Assembly: GCA_913058345.1 (NCBI GenBank)
Contig: CAJXQR010000001.1
Span: 372,001-436,000, forward strand
Source: an uncultured Gammaproteobacteria bacterium
GTDB taxonomy: Bacteria; Pseudomonadota; Gammaproteobacteria; Pseudomonadales; Porticoccaceae
Direction: 5' to 3'
DNA length: 64,000 nt
The notes under the pieces are model-generated. The model did no database searches. It saw only the letters and a list, made by a program, of their open reading frames with translations, and was not told where the DNA came from. This document shows, piece by piece, positions 27,876-38,750 of the stretch. The position numbers and the translations under genes were made by a program. Numbering within the stretch: position 1 is the first letter of the stretch; each line of letters opens with the position of its first letter.

Positions 27876-29891
27876 ATGTTCGATAAAATTTTAATTGCTA
27901 ATCGCGGCGAAATTGCCTGCCGCGTTATTCGCACCGCGCGTAAGATGGGTATTCGCACTGTTGCCGTATACTCCGATGCCGATGCCAACGCCCTGCATGT
28001 CACTATGGCTGACGAGGCCGTCAACATCGGCGCGGCGCCATCGAAAGAATCCTACCTGCTGGCTGATCGTGTACTCGATGCTGCAAAAAAAACCGGTGCC
28101 CAGGCCGTCCACCCCGGCTACGGTTTTCTTTCAGAAAATGCCGCCTTTAGCGAAGCCTGCAAGGCCAATGATATTATTTTTATCGGCCCTCCTGTGGGGG
28201 CTATTGAAGCCATGGGCTCAAAATCTGCCGCTAAACAAATTATGGAAAAAGCGGGGGTCCCCCTGGTGCCCGGTTATCACGGTGATGACCAAAGCCCCAC
28301 CATTTTAAAGAAACACGCCGACGACATGGGCTACCCCGTTTTGCTCAAAGCCACCGCCGGTGGTGGCGGCAAAGGCATGCGCGAAGTGTGGAGCAGCGAA
28401 GAGTTTGACGAAGCATTGGAAGCCGCCAAGCGCGAATCTCTGTCAAGCTTTGGCGACGACCGTATGCTGGTTGAAAAATACCTTACCCAACCCCGCCACG
28501 TTGAAATACAAGTCTTCTGCGACCAGAATGGCAACGGCGTGTACCTGTTCGAACGCGATTGCTCCGTACAGCGACGTCACCAAAAAGTTATTGAAGAAGC
28601 GCCCGCACCGGGCATGAACGAAATAGTACGCGCCGCCATGGGTGACGCCGCTCTCCTCGCTGCTCAGGCCATTAATTACGAAGGTGCAGGCACCGTCGAA
28701 TTTTTGCTCGACACCGATGACACCTTCTACTTTATGGAAATGAACACTCGTCTGCAGGTCGAACACCCCGTGACCGAAATGATCACAGGCCAGGATTTAG
28801 TCGAATGGCAACTGCGTGTCGCCGCTGGACAAGACCTGCCACTAACCCAGGACCTACTGCACATTAATGGCCACGCTTTTGAGGCACGCATTTACGCCGA
28901 GGACCCGGACAACGACTTCTTACCCGTTACCGGCACCCTCTCCTACCTGCAGCCCCCCGAAGAGAGCGCTAACGTGCGCGTCGATACCGGCGTGTTGCAG
29001 GGTGATGAGGTGAGCATTTATTACGACCCGATGATCGCCAAACTCATTGTGTGGGACGAGAATCGCGAGCGCGCCTTAAGCCGTCTGGCCAATGCGCTGA
29101 GCGAATACCACATTAGTGGCATGACCACCAATGTCGATTTCCTCTATAACCTGGCCACTGCCGAACCCTTCCGCAAGGCTAATCTCGACACTGGCTTTAT
29201 TGAAAAACACCGGGACTTGATTTTCCATAAAAGTGAAGCCGAGTTAGAGCGCTATCTGCCATTGGCCACCCTCTTTTTAATCCTCAAGCGCAATCAGGAT
29301 GCTGCCAGTCTCGCTTCCCAAAGCACCGACCCCCACTCGCCCTGGCACACGACCAATGGCTGGCGCAGTGGCAGTGCCAATATTCACGACTACCACCTGT
29401 TGATTAATGGCAGCGACATCACGGTGGTCGCCGAAGAAACCAGCCCCGGTCGCTTTAGTCTGAGCACACCTGATGCCGACACTGAAATGAATATTCAACT
29501 CAGCGGCAGTCTTGATGGCAAGAACCTGCACGCCGATGTCGACGGCCACCGCATTCACGCCTCGGTAGTGGCTCACGACGGTATTTATAGTTTATTTACC
29601 CAGGATGCCGCCCTGCAATTTAGCATCGTCCAACCCGACTGCGGCGACCAGGATGACGATGCTGAAGCCGGTTTCAACGCACCGATGACCGGAACCATCG
29701 TCGCCCTGCCCGTCGAGGCCGGGGCCACGGTGCAAAAAGATCAAGCGATTGTGATTATGGAGGCAATGAAAATGGAGCACACCATTCGCGCCCCTGCCGA
29801 TGGCACCGTAATCGAATTTTACTGCCAGCCCGGTGATTTAGTTGATGGTGGTGCCGAGTTAGTTAACTTTGAAGCGACTGATAGCGAATAA
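27876..29891 (+). CDS. liuD: 3-methylcrotonyl-CoA carboxylase, alpha (biotin) subunit
   Basis: A 671-residue biotin-dependent carboxylase subunit. The biotin carboxylase domain (~1-445) has MFDKILIANRGEIACRVIRTA, the ATP-grasp glycine loop KATAGGGGKGMREV and MNTRLQVEHPVTE. The BT linker domain follows, and a C-terminal biotinyl domain ends in EAMKMEHT with the biotinylated Lys632. ATP-dependent carboxylation of biotin here feeds LiuB. About 100 bp separate it from DUF3365 downstream. Confidence 0.96.
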   Translation: MFDKILIANRGEIACRVIRTARKMGIRTVAVYSDADANALHVTMADEAVNIGAAPSKESYLLADRVLDAAKKTGAQAVHPGYGFLSENAAFSEACKANDIIFIGPPVGAIEAMGSKSAAKQIMEKAGVPLVPGYHGDDQSPTILKKHADDMGYPVLLKATAGGGGKGMREVWSSEEFDEALEAAKRESLSSFGDDRMLVEKYLTQPRHVEIQVFCDQNGNGVYLFERDCSVQRRHQKVIEEAPAPGMNEIVRAAMGDAALLAAQAINYEGAGTVEFLLDTDDTFYFMEMNTRLQVEHPVTEMITGQDLVEWQLRVAAGQDLPLTQDLLHINGHAFEARIYAEDPDNDFLPVTGTLSYLQPPEESANVRVDTGVLQGDEVSIYYDPMIAKLIVWDENRERALSRLANALSEYHISGMTTNVDFLYNLATAEPFRKANLDTGFIEKHRDLIFHKSEAELERYLPLATLFLILKRNQDAASLASQSTDPHSPWHTTNGWRSGSANIHDYHLLINGSDITVVAEETSPGRFSLSTPDADTEMNIQLSGSLDGKNLHADVDGHRIHASVVAHDGIYSLFTQDAALQFSIVQPDCGDQDDDAEAGFNAPMTGTIVALPVEAGATVQKDQAIVIMEAMKMEHTIRAPADGTVIEFYCQPGDLVDGGAELVNFEATDSE

Positions 29892-29991
29892 AAGCCTATC
29901 ATCTGAGGGGGCAAGGACGCTCCTCAAGCATAACTCGTTGTCACTACATTCTTAAGAGGTTAAGCCCCCAGCAGCCAGCAAAGGTAAACCC

Positions 29992-30582
29992 ATGAGACTG
30001 CATATTAAAAAGGTTCTGATGAAACACCTGCTAACAGTTCTCTTCTCTTTGCTAATAACGACAAGCGTTTATGCAGTAGACGAAGAGCGGCTAATACAAG
30101 AAAGTCAATTGGCGATAAAGTCCTTTGCAGGTCAATTAAAGAGCGAACTTATGGCTGGTATGCAAAAGGGCGGGCCGCTTCACGCCATGACCGTTTGTCA
30201 TGACCTTGCTGAAGACATTGCCAGAGATCATTCGCAAAAACTGGGCTGGGAAATTTCTCGCACCTCGTTAAAGCCCAGAAATACCAAGAATAGTCCCGAT
30301 TCATGGGAAGCTGCTGTTTTAAACACTTTTGAGCAGCGCAAAGCAGCGGGTGAGCCAATCGACAACATTGATCATGCTGAAATAAACTCTATTAACGGTG
30401 AATCACAGTTTCGCTATATGAAAGCGATTCCTACACAGCCTCTTTGCTTGAGCTGCCACGGTGACAATATTGCAGCCGATGTTTCAGAAAAAATTGATCA
30501 TCTATACCCTAATGATAAGGCACGCGGTTTTAAGTTGGGTGATATTCGTGGGGCTTTTAGCATCAAAAGAACCATTGAGTAG
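29992..30582 (+). CDS. DUF3365 (Tll0287-like) periplasmic c-type heme protein
   Basis: A 196-residue exported protein: signal peptide (KHLLTVLFSLLITTSVYA), a DUF3365 domain with FAGQLKSELMAGMQKGGPLHAMTVCH, and one heme c motif CLSCH at 152-156. Tll0287-type domains are PAS-like heme proteins thought to sense redox state or gas, or to carry electrons. The ATG at 30019 also has a good AAGG site and gives a more compact signal peptide; the true start may be there. It is an odd insert between liuD and liuE, with no known role in leucine breakdown. Confidence 0.82.
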   Translation: MRLHIKKVLMKHLLTVLFSLLITTSVYAVDEERLIQESQLAIKSFAGQLKSELMAGMQKGGPLHAMTVCHDLAEDIARDHSQKLGWEISRTSLKPRNTKNSPDSWEAAVLNTFEQRKAAGEPIDNIDHAEINSINGESQFRYMKAIPTQPLCLSCHGDNIAADVSEKIDHLYPNDKARGFKLGDIRGAFSIKRTIE

Positions 30583-30741
30583 ACGGGAGTGATCACTTCA
30601 ACAGGACAGCCCTGATCATGAATGTGGCACTTTTTTTAATATCGTCTCAAAACGCTTTCTCCCACCCTTGGACCAACGGTCGTGAGCAAAGCGCCCCTTC
30701 CCCACTCAGCAAAGTAGAAAGCAAAAACCGGAGCAAAACTT

Positions 30742-31650
30742 ATGAGCCTGCCACAACGCGTTAAGATTTTCGAAGTTGGTCCCCGCGATGGCCTGCAAAA
30801 TGAGCCCATGCCAGTGGACACCGCCACTAAGGTCGCACTCATCGAAAAACTTGCCGCTGCCGGTGTATCGGCCATCGAAAGCGGTAGCTTTGTCAGCCCT
30901 AAATGGGTACCACAAATGGCGGGTAGCGAAGCCGTGTTCGGCACATTAACACGCCAAAGCGGCGTAACCTACTCGGCGCTGACGCCCAATATGCGCGGTC
31001 TTGAACGCGCCATATCAGCTGGCGTCACCGAGGTCGCCGTGTTTATTGCCGCCAGTGAGACCTTCAGCCAAAAGAACACCAACTGCACCATTGCCGAAGG
31101 CCTGGCCCGGGCTAGCGAACTCACCGAGGTGGCCCGCAGCGAAGGTCTCGACGTGCGCGGCTATATCTCGGTCGTTGCCGGCTGCCCTTACCAGGGTGCT
31201 ATTGAACCGAGCACCCTCGCCCCACTCTCTAAAGCTCTCCTCGATATGGGCTGCTATGAAGTCTCTCTCGGCGACTCCACCGGTGTCGCTACGCCGGGAC
31301 AAACCAAAGCTATTATCGACGCTGTAGCCAGCGCTATCCCCATCAACAAAACAGCCATACATTGCCACAACACCTACGGCCAGGCACTGGCCAACATCTA
31401 CGCCGCCCTGGAAATGGGAGTCAGCGTTATTGACAGCTCTGTGGCGGGGTTAGGTGGCTGCCCCTACGCACCCGGGGCAACCGGCAATGCCGCAACAGAG
31501 GATGTGGTTTATATGCTCAACGGCTTGGGTATAGAACACGGAATTAATCTGGATAAGCTAGTGATGGCCGGTGATTTCATCACTCAACAACTCGGCAGGC
31601 AAAGTGACTCTGGTGTGGCCCGGGCTATGTTGGCAAAGGCCACCTCATGA
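30742..31650 (+). CDS. liuE: hydroxymethylglutaryl-CoA lyase
   Basis: A 302-residue TIM-barrel lyase that cleaves HMG-CoA to acetyl-CoA and acetoacetate, the last step of the liu pathway. FEVGPRDGLQNE carries the metal-binding Asp; HCHNTYGQALAN supplies the metal His ligands; and the signature loop GGCPYAPGATGNAATE carries the catalytic Cys. It follows the DUF3365 gene after 159 bp and is the last gene of the cluster. Confidence 0.96.
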   Translation: MSLPQRVKIFEVGPRDGLQNEPMPVDTATKVALIEKLAAAGVSAIESGSFVSPKWVPQMAGSEAVFGTLTRQSGVTYSALTPNMRGLERAISAGVTEVAVFIAASETFSQKNTNCTIAEGLARASELTEVARSEGLDVRGYISVVAGCPYQGAIEPSTLAPLSKALLDMGCYEVSLGDSTGVATPGQTKAIIDAVASAIPINKTAIHCHNTYGQALANIYAALEMGVSVIDSSVAGLGGCPYAPGATGNAATEDVVYMLNGLGIEHGINLDKLVMAGDFITQQLGRQSDSGVARAMLAKATS

Positions 31651-31797
31651 TTGAATGCCCGGATGGGTTTTAACGCTTTTCTTCAGCCCTCAAATAATGC
31701 ACTCATTTGCATAAACATATTTTCTGGTTGTCTAATATTTCACCTTCGACGATTCTCAGGCGTGATAAGCCCATAGATAAAGCAAGGCAACAATAGC

Positions 31798-31829
31798 AAT
31801 CCAACCGTAGACTACTCTACAGTTGGATT
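31798..31829. other. long hairpin (14-bp arms, one mismatch)
   Basis: AATCCAACcGTAGA, loop ctac, TCTACaGTTGGATT: 13 of 14 positions pair. It lies 148 bp after liuE. No T-run follows, so it is not a standard intrinsic terminator; it could be the 3' structure of the liu transcript or part of a small RNA. Confidence 0.55.
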
Positions 31830-32141
31830 AGCAGAACTGGCTGCGATATTAAGTTCTACTGCTGCATCATTCCAACTGACAGCCCTCCTTTCTACACCGA
31901 AATACCTGCGTCACTGCCTGATTCCATTTACCGGTAATACCCCTTTTCCAGTGGATGACATTCAGGCAAAAATTTTCTCTTGTCAGCACAAGGAATAAAT
32001 CAGGGTCTAGACATTTACACCCTGCCTACTCTGATATTTGGGTTAATCTACAGTCTTGTGATGCTCCGGGGACAATAGTTTGTCTTAGTGTATCTGCGTG
32101 AATGATGCGCGTGACTTTAACAAAGCCTAAAGGAGCACAGT

Positions 32142-32158
32142 AAGAGGTATTACCTCTT
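32142..32158. promoter_or_regulatory. 17-bp palindrome in the liuE-DUF488 gap
   Basis: AAGAGGTA-T-TACCTCTT is perfectly symmetric around one T. It lies 224 bp upstream of the DUF488 start. It could be an operator; no regulator is identifiable. Confidence 0.35.
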
Positions 32159-32381
32159 TCATCGAGGCTCCAATATCATGAGCGACTACGAACTCTTTAC
32201 CGCGTGGTTTACCCGATGACAAACCAATTCTGAAACATAACCTTGAGGGGTAAAACTTAAGTAGACAAGATGCTATTATTTTTCGGCAGCTTCATCCCAC
32301 TCTATAAAAATTGCCACAGAGCACTGCGCAAGGTTTCATAGTGTTGCTAAGTGCAGGTGGCGGCAATACACAGGAGGCGAT

Positions 32382-32729
32382 ATGGAGATTCAAATTCATC
32401 GTATTTACGATGATGATTTACCGCAGGGCTATCATGCTCTTGTAGACCGCTTATGGCCCCGCGGTATATCAAAAGAGAAAGCGGATCTTGACGGCCATTG
32501 GAAAGAGTTAGCGCCGAGTAATGATTTACGAAAATGGTTTGATCATGACCCTGAAAAATGGGGTGATTTTAGAAAAAAGTACCTGAGCGAACTGAGCAAA
32601 AATAAAAAAGAAGCGAAAGATTACCTAAAGGATGTCAGTCAGAAACATCTTATTCTTCTATATGGTGCTAAAGACACAAAACACAGCCACGCTCATGTTT
32701 TAAAAGAGTACTTAGAAAAGTTAATTTAA
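32382..32729 (+). CDS. DUF488 (YeaO-like) protein
   Basis: A 115-residue protein with the DUF488 hallmarks RIYDDDLPQGYHALVDRLWPRGISKEKA, WFDHDPEKWGDFRKKYLSEL and LLYGAKDTKHSHAHVLKEYL. Family members are small cytosolic proteins of unknown function. AGGAGG lies 7 bases before the ATG. A hairpin with a 2-base bulge (32732-32762) follows the stop. Confidence 0.88.
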   Translation: MEIQIHRIYDDDLPQGYHALVDRLWPRGISKEKADLDGHWKELAPSNDLRKWFDHDPEKWGDFRKKYLSELSKNKKEAKDYLKDVSQKHLILLYGAKDTKHSHAHVLKEYLEKLI

Positions 32730-32830
32730 GGGATGATGGGCAATTGACAAACCCATATCATCAGAGGGTGGTACCACGGAACAATACACCGCATTACGCA
32801 ACGGTAATAGCGTCGTGATGGCAGCATCCC

Positions 32831-33547
32831 ATGAATGATCTGGCTCAAATACTTGTGCTGACGTTGATCGCTGGGCTCACAATGCCAATAGGGGCAACAA
32901 TTGCCGGTTTCGGGCAAATTCGCCCCCACTGGCTTGAAACTGAAGTTCGTCATAGTGTCATCGCCTTTGGTGGAGGTGCACTCCTCGCTGCAGTTGCGCT
33001 CGTTCTTGTTCCCGAAGGGGTACGCACACTATCACCCACTGCCATTATTATTTGCGTTGCCGGGGGCAGTATCATCTTTATGATGCTCGATATGCGCCTG
33101 GCTAAAAACAATACGCCGTTTAGTCAGTTGATGGCCATGTTATCCGATTTTATACCCGAAGCCTTAGCGCTTGGAGCGACCTTCACCGTTTCAGGCGACG
33201 CGGGGTTTCTTCTAGCTGGCATCATCGCTCTACAGAATCTACCAGAAGGCTTCAATGCTTACCGAGAAATCAAGGCATCGACGCAATATTGCCGGATAAA
33301 AATCATCGGCGCCTTTGCCATGATGACTTTATTAGGCCCAATTGCAGGCCTCTCTGGTTATTATTTTCTTTCAGGGTATCCGCAAATTGTTTCGGGTATT
33401 ATGTTATTTTCAGCAGGTGGTATCTTGTACATCATTTTTCAAGATATCGCACCCCAGTGCAGATTAGATAAACACTGGGCGCCTCCATTGGGCGCCGTTG
33501 CTGGATTTTTACTGGGTGTACTGGGGAAAGTCGCAGCCGGGACCTAA
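32831..33547 (+). CDS. ZIP-family-like metal transporter
   Basis: A 238-residue, highly hydrophobic inner-membrane protein with about seven predicted helices. DFIPEALALGATF in the middle and ALQNLPEGFNAYREI after it match helices 4 and 5 of ZIP transporters, where HNxPEG- and HxxPE-type motifs bind the divalent metal. Here Asp and Gln replace the usual His residues, so metal specificity may be altered. ZIP proteins import zinc, iron or manganese. It starts 101 bp after DUF488 and is probably co-transcribed or separately promoted. Confidence 0.72.
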   Translation: MNDLAQILVLTLIAGLTMPIGATIAGFGQIRPHWLETEVRHSVIAFGGGALLAAVALVLVPEGVRTLSPTAIIICVAGGSIIFMMLDMRLAKNNTPFSQLMAMLSDFIPEALALGATFTVSGDAGFLLAGIIALQNLPEGFNAYREIKASTQYCRIKIIGAFAMMTLLGPIAGLSGYYFLSGYPQIVSGIMLFSAGGILYIIFQDIAPQCRLDKHWAPPLGAVAGFLLGVLGKVAAGT

Positions 33548-33737
33548 AATAGCTGCAACTAAAAAGGGCAAAGCCTCTACCTTACCTTATCTACACCATG
33601 AGCTTTCACTGAAGCTCCTATCTACACTTTATAATATGGCATTTTTTTCAAGACAAGAATAGACGCGCTTAGGCTCGTAAACAGTTTTTGCGGGGTTTTG
33701 TGCTGCGTGTAGACGATTTGTGAGATACAACTCTATT

Positions 33738-33814
33738 TGGTCGGAGCGGCCGGATTTGAACCGACGACCACCACACCCCCAGTGTGGTGCGCTACCAAGC
33801 TGCGCTACGCTCCG
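33738..33814 (-). tRNA. tRNA-Pro (GGG)
   Basis: A complete cloverleaf on the - strand: 7-bp acceptor CGGAGCG/CGCTCCG, D-arm GCGC...GCGC, anticodon stem CCACA/TGTGG with loop CTGGGGG (anticodon GGG), T-arm with GTTCAAAT, and an encoded CCA end. Confidence 0.97.
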
Positions 33815-33871
33815 ATATTTGCCCTTTGAGACAAGGCGAGCATCTTACCTGATGGCCTTTTGAAAGCAAGT

Positions 33872-33898
33872 AAAAAGTGCTTTTAAAAGCAGCTTTTC
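33872..33898 (-). terminator. terminator of the pheST-ihfA-merR operon
   Basis: The palindrome TGCTTTTAAAAGCA is extended by AAAAG/CTTTT arms with a 1-base bulge, and on the - strand it is followed by CTTTTTAC. It lies 36 bp beyond the merR stop and before tRNA-Pro. Confidence 0.5.
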
Positions 33899-33933
33899 TC
33901 TTATCCTTTTCCTCTATCAGTAATGACGAGAGC

Positions 33934-34290
33934 CTAGGCTTTGAGCATACTCAGTACGTCTTCTAGCTCACTAACGGTTTGATTAATAATCTGACGAATT
34001 TGTGTGGCTTCTTCCTTTACCGTTTCACCACCTAAACGTTGTCGGGCACCACCGATAGTAAAGCCTTGGTCGTAGAGCAGAGAGCGGATCTGGCGAATTA
34101 ACAGAACATCCTGACGCTGGTAGTAGCGCCGATTGCCTCGACGCTTGAGAGGGCTGAGGCTGGGGAATTCCTGCTCCCAATAACGCAGCACATGGGGTTT
34201 GACTTCACAGAGTTCACTGACCTCGCCAATGGTAAAATAACGCTTACTGGGGATTGGCGCTAGCTCGCTGTTGTTACTCGCTTCCAGCAT
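33934..34290 (-). CDS. MerR-family regulator following ihfA
   Basis: A 118-residue MerR protein: [31 protein letters not shown], wing [15 protein letters not shown], and a C-terminal helix for dimerisation ([16 protein letters not shown]). Members of this group have no obvious metal or drug site. The gene conventionally ends the pheST-ihfA operon in gammaproteobacteria, here overlapping ihfA by 17 bp. Target and signal unknown. Confidence 0.9.
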   Translation of the reverse strand: MLEASNNSELAPIPSKRYFTIGEVSELCEVKPHVLRYWEQEFPSLSPLKRRGNRRYYQRQDVLLIRQIRSLLYDQGFTIGGARQRLGGETVKEEATQIRQIINQTVSELEDVLSMLKA

Positions 34291-34573
34291 AGTTCTCTAC
34301 CCTCACCTTCAATTTTTGACCAGGCTTAAATGTGACAACGCGGCGCGCTTCAATGGGTATATCTTCACCCGTTTTTGGGTTTCTACCAGGCCTGACGCTT
34401 TTATCGCGAAGATCAAAATTACCAAAACCAGAAATTTTAACCTGTTCATTTTCAGCTAAAGATAGTCGAATTTCTTCAAAAAAGCATTCGACAATTTCTT
34501 TAGACTCTCTCTTGTTAAGGCCGAGTTCTTCGTAAAGCATTTCAGCAATATCGGCCTTGGTTAATGCAGACAT
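34274..34573 (-). CDS. ihfA: integration host factor subunit alpha
   Basis: A 99-residue subunit of the DNA-bending heterodimer IHF. It starts [32 protein letters not shown]; the conserved arm [20 protein letters not shown] carries the Pro that intercalates DNA. It lies 2 bp after pheT, in the standard order. Confidence 0.98.
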   Translation of the reverse strand: MSALTKADIAEMLYEELGLNKRESKEIVECFFEEIRLSLAENEQVKISGFGNFDLRDKSVRPGRNPKTGEDIPIEARRVVTFKPGQKLKVRVENYAGSE

Positions 34574-34575
34574 TA

Positions 34576-36957
34576 TTATCCTCTTAAATTTGCGTCGTGA
34601 TCGCTTTTTAAGGCTTTAATAACAGCAGCCATACCCGCGTTCACATCTTCATCATTAAGGGTGCGTGATTTATCTTGAAAGGTCAAGCCAATGGCGACAC
34701 TTTTCCTATTACTTTCAATGTGTTTGCCCTCATAGACATCAAAAACCTTTAAGTCAATGAGGTGGTCCCCAGCATTGGCTTTGGCCGTTGCCACCAGTTC
34801 TCCAATAGCTATATTTGCACCGACAGACAGAGATATATCGCGTCGAACTGCCGGGTATTTACTCACTTCATGAAAAGCGGCTATTTGACCCTCAGTGATC
34901 TCGCTTAACAGCAACTCAAAGACATACACTGACTGACTCAAACCCAACGCCTGCTGAAGCGTTGGATGCAGCTTGCCGAGATGGCCAAAGATAAGGCCTT
35001 GCTGATTGACCAGCGCCAGAGTTTGCCCAGGGTGAAGTGCTGGGTGCTCAGCAGCCGAAAACTCTACATCAACTTTCGTGTCACAAATATTAAGTATTGA
35101 CTCTACATCGCCTTTAATATCGTAAAAATCGACTTCGGTGGCAGGGTCTGCCCAGCTCTCCTGTGTACGGGCACCGGTAATTGCCCCGGCGAGCATTTTT
35201 TGTTGACTCAACTGGGCGTCATCCGCCACAAAGCGGAGGCCGCTTTCAAACACTCGCACACGCGATTGCTGGCGGTTCAAATTGTACTTAAGGGTATTGA
35301 GCAACCCGGTGAGTAAACTAGTCCGCATCACTGCCATATCGGCGCTGATGGGGTTAGCGACATCAACACTGGCAACACCGGGATTAATCTGGTGTTGCAA
35401 TGCGGGATCGACAAAACTGTAAGTTATCGCTTCCTGATAGTCTCGACACACGAGTAGTTGACGAATTTCCGCAAGGCTAGTGGTTGCCTCAGCCCTAGCT
35501 TGAATTTCAAGGGGCATAGTGATGGTTGCAACGGGCAGGTTGTTGTAACCATAAATACGGGCGATTTCTTCGACTAAGTCAGCTTCAATGGCCAGATCGA
35601 AACGCCAGCTTGGCACTGTACATAGCCATTCATCGGCTGATGGCTGGCTAACAGCCAGACCCAGACGAGTGAGTATGCCAGTAACGAGATCATTACCAAG
35701 CTCCAAAGTTAGTTGCTGCTTCAAGCAGCTGTTACGCAGAGTAATTCTCCTCTCAGAGCCCTCTTGCGGTGCGCTGCCAGCCGTTACAACAGGTCCAGCC
35801 TGACCGCCGACTATTTCTAACAAGAGCTCAGTCGCTCGCTCAAGAGCAACAAGAGGCAACTGCGTATCGACACCGCGCTCAAAGCGATGTGAGGCATCAG
35901 TATGGAGCCCGTACTCACGGGCTTTGCCAGCCAGTGCCAGCGGCACAAAGTGAGCACTTTCAAGAAAAATTGACTTTGTGGTTGTGCTGACGCCACTGTC
36001 TTTGCCACCCATAATACCCGCTATGGCAAGTGGTCCGCTTTTATCGGCAATCAATAGCGTTTCAGCTTTCAGCTCAACCTCTGCATCGTCAAGCAAGGTG
36101 AGCCTTTCACCGTCTTTTGCAAAACGCACATCAATATCGCCCGACAAAGTATCGAGGTCAAAAGCATGCAGCGGCTGACCGAGTTCGAGCATTACGTAGT
36201 TGCCAATATCAACCACCGGATCGATGGAGCGAATACCGCTGCGGCGCAGTTTTTCCTGCATCCACAGCGGCGTAGGCTGATTCATATCGACAGCACTAAT
36301 CACTCGCCCCGTATAATGAGAACAAGCTGAGGGAGCAGAAATCGTAATAGATAAACTCTTTTCACTACTCGGAACCACCGCCGCTGGTTTTACTAACTGG
36401 GGTGTAAGCTTATTCAGCACGCCGACTTCACGCGCCAGACCTTGTATGCTCAGGCAATCCCCGCGGTTAGGGGTTAAATCAACTTCGATAATATTGTCAT
36501 TAAGACCATAAAACTCTATAAGCGCCTGTCCCAGTGGCGCATGACTAGGCAACGCCATAATACCGCTAGTGTCTTCATTCAAACCCAGCTCGTCGCCCCC
36601 ACAAAGCATGCCAAAGGAGTCAACGCCACGCAGCTTGGCCTGACCAATTTTCAAACCGTCAGGTAGCATCGCACCAACCGGAGCAAAAGCCGTTACCAAG
36701 CCCGCACGGGCATTGGGCGCACCGCAAACCACTTGTACGTCGGCATTAGCGCCGTAATTTACCTGACAGACTTGCAGCTTGTCAGCCTTGGGGTGAGCCT
36801 CGACAGATTCTATGCGGGCCACCACAACACCTTCAAAATTTGCAGCGGCTTCAACACCATCGACCTCAAGGCCGGCCATAGTCAGCTGGGCGACAAGCTC
36901 ATCGCAATTAAGGTCGGGATTAGCCAGCTCGCGCAGCCAGGATTCACTGAATTTCAT
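34576..36957 (-). CDS. pheT: phenylalanyl-tRNA synthetase subunit beta
   Basis: The 793-residue beta chain of the (alpha beta)2 synthetase. It starts [16 protein letters not shown], has a tRNA-binding EMAP-like domain (~40-150; [14 protein letters not shown]), the B3/B4 editing region (~200-400), B5 domains and a C-terminal anticodon-binding FDX-ACB domain ([15 protein letters not shown]). It pairs with PheS to charge tRNA-Phe and edit mischarged Tyr. 50 bp separate it from pheS. Confidence 0.98.
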   Translation of the reverse strand: MKFSESWLRELANPDLNCDELVAQLTMAGLEVDGVEAAANFEGVVVARIESVEAHPKADKLQVCQVNYGANADVQVVCGAPNARAGLVTAFAPVGAMLPDGLKIGQAKLRGVDSFGMLCGGDELGLNEDTSGIMALPSHAPLGQALIEFYGLNDNIIEVDLTPNRGDCLSIQGLAREVGVLNKLTPQLVKPAAVVPSSEKSLSITISAPSACSHYTGRVISAVDMNQPTPLWMQEKLRRSGIRSIDPVVDIGNYVMLELGQPLHAFDLDTLSGDIDVRFAKDGERLTLLDDAEVELKAETLLIADKSGPLAIAGIMGGKDSGVSTTTKSIFLESAHFVPLALAGKAREYGLHTDASHRFERGVDTQLPLVALERATELLLEIVGGQAGPVVTAGSAPQEGSERRITLRNSCLKQQLTLELGNDLVTGILTRLGLAVSQPSADEWLCTVPSWRFDLAIEADLVEEIARIYGYNNLPVATITMPLEIQARAEATTSLAEIRQLLVCRDYQEAITYSFVDPALQHQINPGVASVDVANPISADMAVMRTSLLTGLLNTLKYNLNRQQSRVRVFESGLRFVADDAQLSQQKMLAGAITGARTQESWADPATEVDFYDIKGDVESILNICDTKVDVEFSAAEHPALHPGQTLALVNQQGLIFGHLGKLHPTLQQALGLSQSVYVFELLLSEITEGQIAAFHEVSKYPAVRRDISLSVGANIAIGELVATAKANAGDHLIDLKVFDVYEGKHIESNRKSVAIGLTFQDKSRTLNDEDVNAGMAAVIKALKSDHDANLRG

Positions 36958-37007
36958 CGCAATTAATTCTCGAGTTTACTTAAATAAAATTACATAACTT
37001 ACTGAAA

Positions 37008-38030
<1,023 letters not shown>

Positions 38031-38106
38031 TTAAGCTAAACGCTTAACCTGGCTCAGCTTATTGTATCGATTGGGGCTTAAAATTTATTGTAACGGTGGT
38101 GCTAAG

Positions 38107-38142
38107 CAAAAAGGGAAAGAGCCTTAGCCCTTTCCCTTTTTG
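38107..38142 (-). terminator. hairpin between rplT and pheS (terminator or attenuator)
   Basis: CAAAAAGGGAAAG (38107-38119) pairs perfectly over 13 bp with CTTTCCCTTTTTG (38130-38142) around a 10-base loop, and the 3' arm is itself U-rich on the - strand. It lies 41 bp past the rplT stop and 86 bp before pheS. In E. coli this position holds the pheST attenuator, but no Phe-rich leader peptide is visible here, so plain termination or partial read-through is likelier. Confidence 0.75.
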
Positions 38143-38182
38143 TAATCGAGAACAATGTCCGGACAGGCCGGAATGCTTTCGA

Positions 38183-38539
38183 CTAAGCCAAAGCAGCTTT
38201 GGCCTGGTTAACAATTTGCGCAAACGCTGGTTTGTCGTGAATCGCCAGGTCTGACAAAACTTTACGGTCGAGTGTTATACCCGCCTTTTTAAGGCCAGCA
38301 ATAAACTGACTATAGCGCATACCCTCTACGCGAGCCTGAGCATTGATGCGGGCAATCCACAAAGCACGGAAAGTACGCTTCTTAACACGACGGTCACGGT
38401 AAGCATACTGCCCAGCTTTTGTTACAGCCTGGGTCGCAACGCGATAAACGCGGCTACGAGCACCGTAGTAACCTTTAGCTTGTTTGAGAACTTTTTTATG
38501 ACGGCGGTGTGCAGTTACACCTCGTTTTACTCGGGGCAT
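38183..38539 (-). CDS. rplT: 50S ribosomal protein L20
   Basis: 118 residues, starting [30 protein letters not shown], the very basic rRNA-binding arm, followed by the globular half. L20 is an assembly protein and represses translation of its own operon in relatives. It lies 19 bp after rpmI. Confidence 0.99.
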   Translation of the reverse strand: MPRVKRGVTAHRRHKKVLKQAKGYYGARSRVYRVATQAVTKAGQYAYRDRRVKKRTFRALWIARINAQARVEGMRYSQFIAGLKKAGITLDRKVLSDLAIHDKPAFAQIVNQAKAALA

Positions 38540-38558
38540 TTTCTATCCTCCTGTCTGA

Positions 38559-38750
38559 TTAAGTACGTAGCATGCGATCGACGGCTGGTACATCAGCGGC
38601 TTCTAAGGTGCTGGTGCCCCGCAATTGTCGTTTACGCTTCGTCGTCATCTTAGTGAGAATATGGCTTTTATTAGCATGTTTATGCTTATAGCCTGAACTG
38701 GTTTTTTTAAACCGTTTTGCCGCACCACTGTGCGTCTTTGCTTTTGGCAT
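38559..38750 (-). CDS. rpmI: 50S ribosomal protein L35
   Basis: 63 residues, almost all basic ([23 protein letters not shown]). Usual L35 length is 64-65. Second gene of infC-rpmI-rplT, 106 bp after infC. Confidence 0.98.
   Translation of the reverse strand: MPKAKTHSGAAKRFKKTSSGYKHKHANKSHILTKMTTKRKRQLRGTSTLEAADVPAVDRMLRT

Larger units (their letters stand above)
31651..32381. other. 731-bp gene-free stretch with two strong hairpins
   Basis: No supported coding region. A 13-codon frame at 32178-32219 has no support. Two symmetric elements are listed separately. The stretch separates the liu cluster from DUF488 and may hold the DUF488 promoter. Confidence 0.5.

Noticed and set aside
32178..32219. 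13-codon frame in the liuE-DUF488 gap
   Set aside because: Too short and without a ribosome binding site; chance occurrence.
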